A stretch of DNA of 64,000 bases, taken from NCBI GenBank assembly GCA_911728435.2, contig OU452207.1, positions 14,240,182 through 14,304,181 of the forward strand, given 5' to 3'. Shown here in pieces: positions 44,030 to 55,561 of this stretch. The position numbers were made by a program, and so were the translations under genes. Position 1 is the stretch's first letter, and each line of letters begins with the position of its first letter. Source of the DNA: Apoderus coryli (taxonomy: Eukaryota > Arthropoda > Insecta > Coleoptera > Attelabidae). A model generated the notes under the pieces. It was not told where the DNA came from and did not search any database. It saw only the letters and a list, made by a program, of their open reading frames with translations.

Positions 44030-44250
44030 CTTATTTAACAAAAAAAGAATTAAAATTTTCTGTTAGGTTTTAAACTCAGAAAACTAAATAATACAGGAGG
44101 TATCGCTATTGTAGTGTATTGTGTTATACTCGCAAGTGGATAATTAAACACATGAGTCGCCCTAACAGCTTTGGGAGGAAGATAGAGCCGAATCTGTGAG
44201 ACCAAGATAGGTGATGAACGAATGATATTATTAAGAATTTTGTAAAAAAT
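44030..44250 (-). pseudogene. LINE C-terminal fragment of another family
   Basis: The minus strand encodes RRSLVNLTIFYKILNNII, then LYLPPKAVRATHVFNYPLAS and VLFSFLSLKPNRKF, a C-terminal domain pattern of RT proteins from jockey-type LINEs. Truncated on the 5' side by the satellite-like repeat that starts at 44253. Confidence 0.55.
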
Positions 44251-44252
44251 TG

Positions 44253-44893
44253 TAAGGTTCACTAGGGACCTTCGGATATTAAACTGATACATTTTTGAGT
44301 ACTACACTTTGTTTTTTGTTTTATAGTTAAATACCTAATAAGATTCAAAATTCCATAGACAAGAAGCAATTACTTCATTAGGGACTTTCAGATATTAAAC
44401 TGGTATAGGTATGTTAGGGTACTATACTTTGTTTTTTACTAATATAATAATAAGATTCAAAATTATATAGAAATTACTGCACTAGGGACTTTGAGATATT
44501 AAACTGATAGATTTTAGTGTACTACACTTTGTTTTTGGTTTTATAGTTGCCATAGACAAGAAGCAATTACTTCAGTAGGGACATTAAGATATTAAATTGA
44601 TACATGTTAGGATACTACACTTTGTTTTCTTTTTTGTATATTTAACTAATAAGATTTCGTATTTCGAAAGACCCGCCCTATTAAGGGCGACCCCTAATGA
44701 AGGTTTACTGAAGGGGAGGGGAATGAAGCTGACTGCCTCCGCGCGGTGTTCCCTGGAAACGTTTTTGACGGCTAAACAGTCAGCAATGTTAATTTACAGT
44801 AGTTTAGTCCAGGTTAGGTCAGTTTAGGTTATCTTAGATAGGTCAGGTAGGTTAGGTTAGGTAGATTAGCTTGGTTAGGTTAGGTGTGGAGCC
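44253..44893 (+). repeat. Satellite-like repeat ending in TTAGG-like pentamers (copy 2)
   Basis: Four to five tandem copies of a 110-130 bp unit (core ATTAAACTGATACAT, ACTACACTTTGTTTT, CATAGACAAGAAGCA), then the block with CGCCCTATTAAGGGCG and a (TTAGG)-like run at about 44805-44885, ending GTGTGGAGCC exactly as in copy 1 (8775-9190). Confidence 0.85.
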
Positions 44894-45404
44894 ATTTTTA
44901 CTCTTTTCTTCAAGAAAAAATGTGATTTATTTAGTATTTAAATAAATTTAATATTGACATAAAATATACCTAATTAATCACAATTAGTGTTCTATTTGTA
45001 TATAGGTATGTTTAAAACTTGTAATACATACATACGTGTCGTATGGCGTGAATTTTTTTTCTTTTTTTTCTGTGACTGTTATAAAATGTATTTATAATGT
45101 TATGTCTTTTATAATTAATGTTGAATTTTAGTTCCTTATATATTAAGGAGTAATTAATTAATAATTATAAATTGTGATAGTGCTGTCTTTGTCATCGAAA
45201 AGCTGCAAAATTGGCAAAAGTTCGGGTAAGCGATCTGCGAATCCGCTGCCAGGATGGATCGCACCACAATACAAATGGAAAATTTATTTTTTTCTCCACT
45301 TTTCAACTGTGATTTAATGCGGTTTCACTATTTAATCAATTAATTTAATTATATCTACACAGTTCATTTAAGTGTGTGACGCAGAGGGAGATATCAACTA
45401 TTCT
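44894..45404. other. AT-rich spacer, no gene seen
   Basis: Nothing recognised on either strand. Confidence 0.35.
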
Positions 45405-46179
45405 TCTTGAGCTATTCACAAACATTTGATCACATCCATCCATCTGACGGCTTTCATGTCACTTTAGGTTATTAAGGTTATTATCACTTTTTCACTAAAA
45501 TTACTTTAAATACACAATGACAACTTCTAAATTTACTCCAACTATATCGAATAACCTTTTTATAACACTACAATATACAACATGTTGATAGAAATTGATC
45601 TTAAACATGAAAATAATGCCGAAAACTTTTAGACTATGAATGTAAACAAAGAAAATAATAAACTATTTGACACAAGCAATTTGTCTGACGCGTTAGAAAA
45701 AACATTCTAACCAAAACCAAATTATGACGTGAAACTAGAAGTGTCAACAAAACTAAAATAAGTGACACCAACGTTAGAAATATTAGCAAATTATGACGTG
45801 AAACTACAGGCGCAACTATATTGGAATTTGTCGATTTTTCTTTGAAAACCATTTTCATGACTATATTCTTAGAAAAACATATGGGAAAAGCAATTTCGTA
45901 TATTTTTATGCGCAATCGTGTCAAAGAATGACGTACAAATTCATAAATTCTATTGAAAAAGTATGAATCTTTAAAAATATGATTCACTTCACACATACTA
46001 CATTCCTTTTATAAATATCACTATTCCAAATGTCATATAAATTGTGACAGCTACCCCACACAAAAATATTTCGATATCAATAAATAATTGATAGATTTTT
46101 TTTTTGCAACCCTCAATGACTTTTTTCATAGATAAAACTACCACAAAACGACTGGGAAATCCCAAAGGGATTTCTTGTT
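45405..46179 (+). mobile_element. Hairpin-ended (HL) non-autonomous element, copy 1, 3' part
   Basis: Contains ATCCATCCATCTGACGGC, ACATGTTGATAGAAATTGATC and CATGAAAATAATGCCG, all shared with copy 2 near 49390-49570. The end is CCCTCAATGACTTTTTTCAT, then TAAAACTACCAC and the hairpin GAAATCCC-AAA-GGGATTTC (46156-46174), then TTGTT. No ORF. The 5' part is different from the other copies or missing. Confidence 0.7.
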
Positions 46180-46443
46180 GTTTTATTTAATTAAAAGCTG
46201 TTCAATTAATTGTGCATGTAATTCTAAGCTGTTCTTTTTATTTAAGCCTTAACCTTTAAAGAAAATTGATTAATTTATTAAATAAAAAAATATACAAAAA
46301 CAAAACTGAATAAAGAGAACAGTTTTACAAAATATTTCCAATTTCTTATTAGAGCCAAATAAAAATTGTAGAAAATGCATGCAAATATTCGAATGAGGTC
46401 AATATGAACGAAACATCCTAACCGGAATTTGATAACTTTTTAG
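46180..46443. other. Junction DNA between HL copy 1 and the Dscam exons
   Basis: AT-rich; ends in the TTTTTTAG acceptor of the first Dscam exon. Probably Dscam intron sequence. Confidence 0.35.
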
Positions 46444-48932
46444 TACCACCAAGATGGATATTAGAACCAACTGATAAAGCATTTGCACAAGGTTCTGATG
46501 CTGCAGTTGAATGTAAAGCCGATGGGTTTCCTAAGTCTGTAGTTACATGGAAGAGCGCAACAGGTAAACATTTTGAAAGATTAAAATTATTAGTTTTAAT
46601 GAATTTATGTATTTTCTCTTTTAGGGGTCTCACCTGGCGATTACAAAGATTTTAAACCAAACAATCCAGATATTCGTGTTGAGGATGGTACATTAATGAT
46701 TAATAATATTCAAAAGACTAATAAAGGTTACTATCTTTGCGAAGCTGTAAATGGAATTGGTTCTGGTTTATCTGCTGTAGTATTAATCAGTATACAAGGT
46801 ACTTATTGATAAATTAATATTTCATGGATATATTTGTTAATCTTGGTTTATAAAGCTCCACCACAGTTTGAAGTCAAATTCCGCAATCAGACCTCACATA
46901 GAGGTGATCCAGCTGTATTACAATGTGAAGCAAAAGGTGAAAAACCTATTGGTATTTTATGGAATATCAACAACAAACGGTTAGAACAGAACCAAAAGGC
47001 GAGAATCGTTATACGATCAGAGAAGAAATTTTACCAAATGGAGTTTTATCAGATTTGTATCAAACGAACAGAACGTTCTGATTCAGCAATTTTCACTTGT
47101 GTCGCAACTAATGCATTTGGAAGTGATGATACCAACATCAATATGATTGTACAAGAAGAGCCCGCAATTCCATATGGTTTGACGGTTTTGAATAAGTCTG
47201 GGAAGACTGTACAGTTGTCTTGGGTAGCACCATATGATGGAAATTCACCCATTAAGAAGTAAGAAGCATCTTGTATTTAATTAGTTTAGGTTGTATTTTT
47301 CTGTTCCAACAACTAACAATTTGTTTTTAATTTGAAGTTATGTTATCGAGTACAAACCAAGTAAAGGGAGTTGGGAAAAGAACTCTGAACGTGTCCTGGT
47401 ACCAGGTGATCAAACTGAAGCCGGTATATTTACGCTGCGTCCAGCCACTACATACCATATCCGAATTGTAGCCAAGAACGAGATCGGAACATCAGATCCT
47501 TCTGATACCGTTACAATAATTACAGCCGAAGAAGTACCTGGTGGTCCTCCGACAAATATCAGAGTTGAAGCTGAAGATCAAGATTCATTAGTTGTGTATT
47601 GGAAACCACCATTAAAAGATCATTGGAACGGTGATATCCAGGGTTACTATGTTGGTTATAAACTCGCTAATACTGATAAGCCATATCTTTTTGAAACTGT
47701 TGAATTTTCAAGAGAAGAGGAAGGCAAAGAACACCATTTGAAGATCTCAAATTTGAAGACATACACTCAATACTCAGTGGTAGTGCAAGCTTTTAATAAA
47801 ATCGGTGCTGGACCTACAAGTGAAGAAGTCAAAGCTAATACTGCTGAAGGTGTACCAGAACAACCTCCAGACAAGGCTACCTGCACCACTCTTACTGCAC
47901 AAACAATTCGCGTATCTTGGGTATCACCACCATTGACCTCAACTAACGGCGTTATTAAAGGTTATAAAGTTATCTACGGCCCTTCAGACACTTGGTTCGG
48001 TTAGTAATTATTCCATTATAAGTAGGTTGTTTATTTAAAGTTGATTTTATTGCAGATGAGAATACCAAATATACTAAAATCACAGCCTCCAGTGAAACTA
48101 TTTTACATGGATTGAAGAAATACACGAATTACAGTATGGAGGTTCTTGCATACACTTCTGGTGGAGATGGTGTTAGAACGACACCAATTGCTTGCCAAAC
48201 TGAGCAAAATGGTACGTAATTCGTATAGATTTGTAAAGTTCCTACTCATAGTAAAATGTATAATTTTTGCAGTACCCGAAGCTCCTACTGCAGTAAAAGC
48301 CTTAGTAATGTCAGGTGACGCAATCTTAGCTAGCTGGAAACCGCCTGCTGAACCAAATGGAATATTACATGGTATACTATAGAGTAGCTGGTGATACTCA
48401 AGAAAAACCTAAATCCCAAAAGATCGTACCCAATTTGAGAAATCAGAATTTAAGCTTCCAAGCCAAGAATTTAGATAGTAACTTGAAATACGAATTCTGG
48501 TTAACAGCTGCAACAACAATTGGTGAGGGTCAACCGTCGAAGAAAGTTACTGTATCTCCAAGTACAAGCGGTGAGTGTACAACAATTTTTGCCAAAGAAA
48601 ACTATGAAATCGAATGTACCTTTGCTTGATTTACAGTCCCTGCCAAAACTGCGTCTTTCGATGACACTTTCACCACAACTTTCAAGGAGGATGTCACGTT
48701 ACCATGTTTGGCTGTGGGTGTACCTCCTCCAGCGATCACATGGACCATTAAAGGTGTAAAATTCACACTGAACTCCATCGATAGAATCCGACAACAACCT
48801 GATGGTTCCCATTTCATACGAGACGTCACTAGAACCGATGCTGGCGAGTATTTATGTCGAGTAGAGAACGATTTCGGCCAAGACTCTGTTACACATCAGT
48901 TGATTGTGAATGCTCCACCATATGCACCTCAG
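46444..48932 (+). pseudogene. Dscam1: Dscam1-like fragment: seven exons, Ig8-Ig9, FN1-FN4, Ig10
   Basis: Exons with AG/GT borders: 46444-46563, 46625-46798, 46856-47258, 47338-47999, 48056-48211, 48273-48570 and 48637-48932. The first two encode Ig8 (VPPRWILEPTDKAFAQGSDA, YYLCEAVNGIGSGLSAV); the third Ig9 (RGDPAVLQCEAKGEKPIGIL, SDSAIFTCVATNAFGSDD) and the start of FN1; then FN1-FN4 (GYYVGYKLANT, QYSVVVQAFNKIGAG, ASSETILHGLKKYTNY, VPEAPTAVKALVM); the last Ig10 (LPCLAVGVPPPAITW). Dscam is a neuronal and immune homophilic receptor. Frame breaks: a compensating pair in the Ig9 exon and a shift near 48362. The N-terminal Ig1-7, with the alternative-exon clusters, and everything after Ig10 are absent. 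Introns are short and intact. Confidence 0.93.
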
Positions 48933-48987
48933 GTAACTGTCTTCATAGTAATTAATAATAGACGAAATACACCAAAGGCAACTTGTT

Positions 48988-51072
48988 AATATATAATAAC
49001 GAGTGATCTTCGCGTCTTTGTCTAAAAACTGGATAAAATGGCCCGATTTGCGTGACAGTTGGCTTAATTGCACGCCGGAGCTGATTCAGTGCATTACAAT
49101 TATGTATTTTATTAAATTATTTACCTCTACAAAACCGAAATTAGAGAGTGAGTGAGAGGTGAGTAACTTTTTCTACGAGGAAAATAAAGAAAACAACAGT
49201 ACAAAACTGAAAAATGCTACTACTAAATCAATAAATTTACCTTTTGCAACATCCACACACACAATAAAAGCATTTTGATTTATACTAGGAACCGTTCTAA
49301 ACACGGGAGTGCACTTTTACGGTATGGTACGGCCCTTTATTAGATTTTTAATTGTAAACTAAAAATGTTGGAAAATCTTCGAGACGTTGTACATCCATCC
49401 ATCTGACAGCTATCACTTTAGGTTAACAACACTTTTTCAGTAAAATTACTTCAAATACACAATGGCACCTTCTAAATTTACTACAACTATTTTTAATAAC
49501 CATTTTATAACAATACAATTTACAACATGTTGATAGGAATTGATCTTAAACATGAAAATAATGCCGAAAACTGTTAGGCTATTAATACTATTTGACACAA
49601 GCAATATGTCTGTCGGGTTAGAAAACACATCTTACCAAAACCAAATTATGACGTGAACTAGAAGTGTCAACTAAACTAAAATAAGTGACACCAACGTTAG
49701 AAAAAAATACTGCCAAATTATGACAAACCAACGACTCATGATAGAGAGATATGGTAGTCCTAAAATTAACGTCCGCCGCTATTAACGTTAATTTAACCCC
49801 AACGATTTTCAAACAGAGGGATGCGGTAGTTCTAAAATAACGTACCTATGATGATAATCATATTATATGCAGCCATTTTTAGGATAGCAGATTTAAAATA
49901 CCTATCTAATATATTTATAGTAGGTATTTGTATAAAATTTTATGAGGTTATTGAATTTGACAAGTGGATTTATGATTTAAATTAAGTATTTATCAGATTA
50001 TAACAACATTAATTAATAAGCAGCATGTACAGGGTGATACAAAAAAACATTAATGTGGGCTAATTTAAGAAATTTTAAATGTATAGAGATTTATATACGG
50101 GGTGAATCAAAAATGTATTTATTTATTTTGTTAAGGACAAAAAAGTAATATTTTGAATAATTTTTTGATTTCTTTAGATTTCCAATCAAGATTTTTTTGA
50201 AAGTTAAACTATAACCTCCGAGAGGCTATCTACGGGGTAACTCAAAAATATTTATTAATGTTATTTATTATTTAAGACTTTTAGACACGGCAGCACCTTA
50301 TCAGCTATATGTGACTTTTTATTTTCTTTAAAAGATAAATTTTTAGGGTAGGCTTTAAATATATATACGGGGTGAGTCAAAAATGTATTTCATTATTTTG
50401 GACAAAAAAGTAATATTTTGAATAATTTTTTGATTTCTTTAGATTTCAATTCAAGATTTCTTTGAAAGTTAAACTATAACCTCCTAGAGGTTATCTACGG
50501 GGTAACTCAAAAAAGTTTATTAATGTTATTTATTATTTAAGACTTTTAGACACCAAAGAAACTTATCAGCCATAGGTGACTTTTTATTTTCTTTAAAAGA
50601 TAAATTTTTAGGATAGGCTTTAAATTTATATACGGGGTGGGTCAAAAATGTATTTCATTATTTTGGACATAAAAGTAATATTTTGAATAATTTTTTTGTT
50701 TCTTTGGATTTCAATTCAAGATTTCTTTGAAAGTTAAATTATAAGCTCCTTGAGGTTATCTACGGGGCAACTCAAAAATGTTTCTATTTATTTTCAATTT
50801 TTTTTTTTCTTGAAAATTTTTTTTTGGAAACTTTTTTTTTGAACTTTTTTTTTTAATTTTTTTTTTTTGATTTTTTTTTGAAATTTTTTTTTGAATTTTT
50901 TTTTTAATTTTTTCTTTTATTTGTTTTTTGAATTTTTTTTTTCAACTTTTTTTTTTTATTTTTTTTTTGTTGAAATATTTTTTCTCGATTTTTTTTTTAT
51001 AACCCTCAATGACTTTTTTCATAGATAAAACTACCACAAACCGACTGGGAAATCCCGCAGGGATTTCTTGTA
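48988..51072 (+). mobile_element. Hairpin-ended (HL) non-autonomous element, copy 2
   Basis: Starts AATATATAATAACGAGTGAT, shared with copy 4 (63241). The body shares GGGAGTGCACTTTTACGGTAT with copies 3 and 4 and ATCCATCCATCTGACAGC with copy 1. Then come three to four units with TATACGGGGTGARTCAAAAATG (50090-50790), a T-run region (50790-51000) and the end hairpin GAAATCCC-GCA-GGGATTTC (51049-51067). No ORF. It begins 56 bp after the last Dscam exon and ends 283 bp before the ATPase exon. Confidence 0.8.
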
Positions 51073-51354
51073 ATTAAAATAAATATCTTTAATTTCATAC
51101 AATTTATCTTAGTTCCTTTAAATTTGCCGGTATCTATATACCGGCAAATTGGGTTGTATGAAATTTCATGAAGAAAAGAAAAAAGAAAAATGTGCTGGGA
51201 AATTGTAAATCGACTACTTTTAGGGATTGTTTTGAACACCTCTTATCCTAAAAATGTGTATATTATATTTTAATTTCGGCTACTATTAATTTAATATCAC
51301 ATTAATCACTCATATTCGTCAAACAATTTCTTTATGTATGTATTTATTTTGCAG

Positions 51355-51707
51355 GTATATTTTCATATTATCAAGAAAGTAAAAGCTCTAAAATTATGGA
51401 ATCTTTCAAAAATATGATGCCTCAATTCGCCACCGTTATCAGAGAATGCGAAAAGTTGACTCTTCGTGCCGAAGAAATTGTACTAGGTGATGTTGTAGAA
51501 GTTAAATTCGGGGACAGAATACCTGCCGATATTAGAATAATTGAATCTAGAGGATTTATAGTTGACAATTCATCACTGACTGGAGAATCCGAACCGCAAA
51601 GCAGATGTCCTGAATTCACACATGAAAACCCATTGGAAACGAAAAACTTGGCATTTTCTCCACCAATGCGGTTGAAGGCACAGCCAAAGGTGTTGTAATA
51701 AGTTGTG
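51355..51707 (+). pseudogene. Atpalpha: Na+/K+-ATPase alpha subunit exon with a frameshift
   Basis: Acceptor TTTTGCAG, donor GTATGT. Encodes [60 protein letters not shown] and [15 protein letters not shown], the actuator domain with the P-type ATPase TGES motif. After ETKNLAF one T is missing; the remainder (coding for a [17 protein letters not shown] end) is in another frame with stops following. One conserved-looking Gly in the IREGEK context is Cys here. The pump exports Na+ and imports K+; only one exon of it is present. Confidence 0.92.
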
Positions 51708-52371
51708 GTATGTACTCAGTTTCAGTAATTCACAAGTTCAAGATTATATCGACAATTAAGTGTAAATGTTTGATTGAGAATTTCCAAGTCATATATTATC
51801 TTGATTTATTAGTTTTAGTTAAACTAGCTATTTATCTATCAATAACACATCAGAATTTACAGTTGAATTGATTTATACATTTTTACATCTGACTTATATT
51901 TATTTGGATTATCAGCAAAAACACGTCGATTTTTTGTATAGGAAGTGAGATATAAAATTAAAGCACTGTATATATACCTGGAATACCATCGGGAAGGGTT
52001 TCAATCGATTATGGAGAAACTACACTGTGGAACAATCTGATGTAGTATAGTTCTGTTTTCAAGAATCTAGTACTTCCGGTTATACCGGAAATGGGCGTCA
52101 ACTTCCTTATTTTAAATACGACTTCATATAAATTATATATATTTTTGGGATTCTGCTTGTAATTCTAAAGATAGCTCATGTATAATTATGTTATACCTAT
52201 GTCCAGCCGATTTGGAAATATTTGAAATTTTATGCCAAAAATGCAGATTAAAGAATAATTACAATTTTTTATTCTACGGAAGCTTTAATAATTTAATTTG
52301 GTGGGATATCTTAGTAGTTATAGGTCTACTTTAGGACCTATTGAATCATTCATAAAAAATTAATATTTTAG
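51708..52371. other. Intron-like DNA between the ATPase and membrane-protein exons
   Basis: No coding sequence recognised. Confidence 0.35.
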
Positions 52372-52786
52372 GTTGTTACAAGTTTAAATTATTACAGTAA
52401 CATTAATATGAGTTATGCGAAAAAACCTTCTACTGGTACGCCCAGTGTATACTCGCACATTACAACCCGAAGCACAGGAAACTTACGTAGTACTGTAAGT
52501 TTGAAATCGTTGAAAACGCCTTGGTACAAGAAGCCAATTATTGAAGATGCTATTGTAATGGATGTGCAAAACGCTTCTATGATGGCCGCTGTGTTTTCAT
52601 TGGTAATAAAGTACATACTTATGTATTTGGTTTATGACTCTTAGCTTGTCTTTTAGGTTCTCTCCGTTTTTACCATAATCACAGGAATTTTTGATTTGTA
52701 TTGTTACTATATGGCTGCTCCAGGTTCGACACATTATGGTTATTATGTGATTTCCTACCAGTTTGTATATGTGGGTTCGAGACATG
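52372..52786 (+). CDS. Two exons of a small insect multi-pass membrane protein (partial)
   Basis: Exon 1 (52372-52602) has its start at 52408 (MSYAKKPSTGTPSVYS), a Ser/Thr-rich cytoplasmic-type N-terminus, KTPWYKKPIIEDAIVMDVQN and the start of a hydrophobic segment. Exon 2 (52657-52786) continues the segment (VLSVFTIITGIFDLYCYYMA) and has APGSTHYGYYVISYQFVYVG before the donor GTATGT. The joined frame is open and both splice borders are kept. It looks like an insect four-transmembrane protein of the pasiflora/fire-exit kind; that family name is a guess. Later exons are absent, so the locus is partial like its neighbours. Confidence 0.6.
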
Positions 52787-53175
52787 GTATGTATTATATT
52801 TAATTAAAAGTAATTTAGACCTCTTGCAACAATGCAACGTATTCAGATTAATTTCTTGGTTAACTGTTAATAAAATTTATACAAGAAAAATGTATTAGAG
52901 AAAGTGAACAAAAATCTAATGTTTGAATTAATAATTCCAAATCTAAATTCCCAGAAAAAGATTGAACAAAATCTGGAGCAATAATATGACAACGCCGCTA
53001 TACTCCGTCACCAGTCACCAGACCTGAATAGTTCTGCAAAAATCCGCACAACATATCATAAACATCCATAATCCATACTGATCACAGTTATAAGTAATAA
53101 ACACGAGCAAATATTCATAAAAGAAGAATTAAACTAAAATAGATTTAATTTGTGTTAAAACAAATAATACATAAC
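52787..53175. other. Spacer before the Prat exons
   Basis: No coding sequence recognised; possibly remnant intron and 5' UTR. Confidence 0.35.
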
Positions 53176-53898
53176 ATGGATCAAACACTTGTTGATTGGA
53201 AAGATAGGAGAATTAAACAAGGTGAACTCAACAGTGGACTAACACGAATGTGGAGTTTTTGGAGCAATAAGAAATGAAAATTGAGTCAACGACGCAGAAA
53301 TTGGTCAACTAATTGCAATTGGATTAGAGGCACTGCAACATAGGTATAAAACATACTTTTAAAAATAACTGATATTTTTCCTGAGTATCTAAACCCACGT
53401 GATTGATTTTTAATTATTTTATCGTAAAATTCTTGTATACCTAAGTAAGAAATATACCTAGGTATACTTCACCGAAAAAAAAAGAAATACTTTGACTATT
53501 AGAAGGAAAAACTAAATACTAAAAGTACTAAATTTCACATAAATAAAATCATATTGAAAATACTCATCCATAATTAAGGACTAACATTTGTACTCGTTAA
53601 TTTAAAATTGACTGTATTACTTATTTTTTTAAGAGGCCAAGAGTCAACAGGTAAAGTAACAAGCGAGGGGAGCAATGAGTTTCACATTCACAAAGGTATG
53701 GGACTGGTTAAGAATGTATTCAACAAGGAATGTTTGGCCAAGTTGAAAGGAATAATGGGTATAGAACATACTAGATATTCTACAAGTGCCAAATCGGAAC
53801 AAATCAATTGCCAACCGTTTGTGGTACATTCCGTGCATGGTTCTCCTGCTGTGGCCCATCATGGAGAGCTGGTTAATGCTGCAGCTTTAAGGAAACAA
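53176..53898 (+). pseudogene. Prat: Prat/PPAT (amidophosphoribosyltransferase) N-terminal glutaminase, two broken exons
   Basis: Exon 1 (53176-53343) starts at an ATG and leads into ECGVFGAI-like sequence containing the catalytic Cys. It has a frameshift just before CGVFGAI, a TGA after RNEN, then EIGQLIAIGLEALQH. Exon 2 (53634-53898) carries GQESTGKVTSEG, HKGMGLVKNVFN, IMGIEHTRYSTS and SPAVAHHGELVNAAALRKQ. The enzyme makes phosphoribosylamine from PRPP and glutamine, the first step of purine synthesis. The usual AHNGEL motif is AHHGEL here; that Asn helps form the oxyanion hole in this family. The phosphoribosyltransferase half is not in the window. Confidence 0.9.
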
Positions 53899-54375
53899 GT
53901 TAGTTCTTATTGTTATGCTATCTCTACACGTAGGTACATAAAAGTCATTCTATGAACGCGTAGCCTATCCCCGCAGTTTATGCCCAATCCGTAAATGGCG
54001 CATCGGATATAAACTATATATAGGGTTATTTAAATTAGAGGACAATCATTGGATGTCGAATTTTAGCGGGGTAGTTTAGACTCTTTCTTTCTTATTTAAA
54101 TGCACAAGAAATCTTTAGCAAATGTAGATCTAAATTTAGTGTATCCATTCTAATTTTAGAGAGATCCAAAAATTTCATGCATTTCGTAAAGAACATAATA
54201 GTAATACAGGGATATTCACGCCATACGACACGGAATAGTGTGGCTATACTATTTCATTTCCTAAAAGTTTTATTCATGGGTTCGATAAATATGATGTATG
54301 GCAACATTTTAAAAATATTGTCAATATATTCAGGGTGTCCCAAATATAAGAAATGAACTATAGTTGCGTTTTTTG

Positions 54376-54424
<49 letters not shown>

Positions 54425-54844
54425 TAAACTTTTATTAAAGGACACCTTATCTAAACCTTACAGTTTTTTAAATATTTTCATTTTTATATAAAAATAGAAA
54501 TAATTTTAATGGAAAAATTCACATCTATTCGTTTGTTCGTTGTAAACTAGTCTGACTTGAAAAATATACCCACTCATCACTTGTTAAAAAACCCCAATAC
54601 TAGATACAGAAACCCCCAATACTAGATACAGGGTGTTCAATATATAAGTTATATGAACGTAAAGTTTAATTCTAAATAACTTGTTTATTTCAAATAGAAC
54701 ACCCGGTATATGAGTGAAAATTAGAGGCATAAAGTAATTATCTGTCAAATATAATACTTTCCTATGGATAACTCTTGACGTTTTCGTGGAAAAATAAATT
54801 CATATTATTAGGCGAATTTTTAATTGAATCTGTTAGTTTCATGT
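53899..54844. other. AT-rich DNA with DNA-transposon-like scraps and an (AT)n run
   Basis: (AT) microsatellite at about 54380-54419. CAGGGTGTCCCAAATATAAG (about 54331) and the related CAGGGTGTTCAATATATAAG with an AGAACACCCGGTATATG counterpart (54625-54715) suggest a small inverted-repeat element. No gene. Confidence 0.45.
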
Positions 54845-55548
54845 TGTTATGATCCTTCCCACAGGACACCCTGTATATCATTTATTATACTTCCACATGT
54901 TTTATATTCAGTTGTTCCCTATTGTAAATAATATTAGAGTTCCTTATTTTATGATGTAAACCATATTTAACAATTGATAAGCTGTTTTACCTAATTTTAT
55001 TACTTTTCGGGATCCCTTAATTTTACGGTGTGAAACCACATTTATGTTTTATAGGGTATATTTTTCTTTTAGCATGGTCATAACATTGTAAACTTTATTG
55101 TAAGATAACATAAAATATTATGTTACCATAATAGGTTTCACACCTTTCTTTCTATCAATATAAAAACTAACCCCTAATAAATGTTTAACCATTTTTAATG
55201 ACTCTGTAGATATAAGATATAAAAAGGCATAATCTTGTAAGACAGTTCAGTGGAGTCAGTTCAGTCAAGTAAGTAAGTTCAGTTAGTTCAAACCAGTCAG
55301 ACCGTTCAGGTCATTTTTATTCTTCAAACAGAAACCTTGTGAAACAATATTAATAAAGTAGTAATTAAAAATTAAAGTGTTTGAATGATCTTTAAAGTAT
55401 AGTACCAAATTAAATTAAATAACTAAATATAATAGAAACAAACTAAATTAAACTAAAACATAACTTTGGTGTTAGCAATAGCGCCAAAGTAAATTAAACA
55501 TAACATTGGAAAGCAATACGTGTTTTTCAAACTAAATCAAACACAACA
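54845..55548 (+). repeat. 5' LTR of the errantivirus-like element
   Basis: 704 bp, TGTTATGATCC ... AAACACAACA; matches the 3' LTR base for base as far as I can see. Confidence 0.95.
55218..55251 (+). promoter_or_regulatory. LTR core promoter: TATA box and arthropod initiator
   Basis: TATAAAAAGG at 55218-55227 is followed by TTCAGTGG with a TCAGT initiator at 55247-55251, about 30 bp downstream. The second LTR has the same arrangement. Confidence 0.7.
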
Positions 55549-55549
55549 T

Positions 55550-55561
55550 TGGTGGCAGCGG
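55550..55561 (+). other. tRNA primer binding site of the errantivirus-like element
   Basis: TGGTGGCAGCGG lies one base after the LTR. Its complement CCGCTGCCACCA matches the 3' end of a tRNA-Leu (AAG type) plus CCA as I remember it; matching stops after 12 nt. Confidence 0.6.

Noticed and set aside
46444..48932. Neuroglian or another L1-type Ig/FN3 protein
   Set aside because: The order Ig-Ig-FN-FN-FN-FN-Ig and phrases such as RWILEPTDKAFAQGSDA and FTCVATNAFGSDD fit Dscam1 specifically.
50790..51000. T-run zone as a poly(A) tail of a reversed retroelement
   Set aside because: Runs of 7-10 T are separated by short GAAA/AA breaks and occur at the same place in HL copy 3, so this is part of the HL element.
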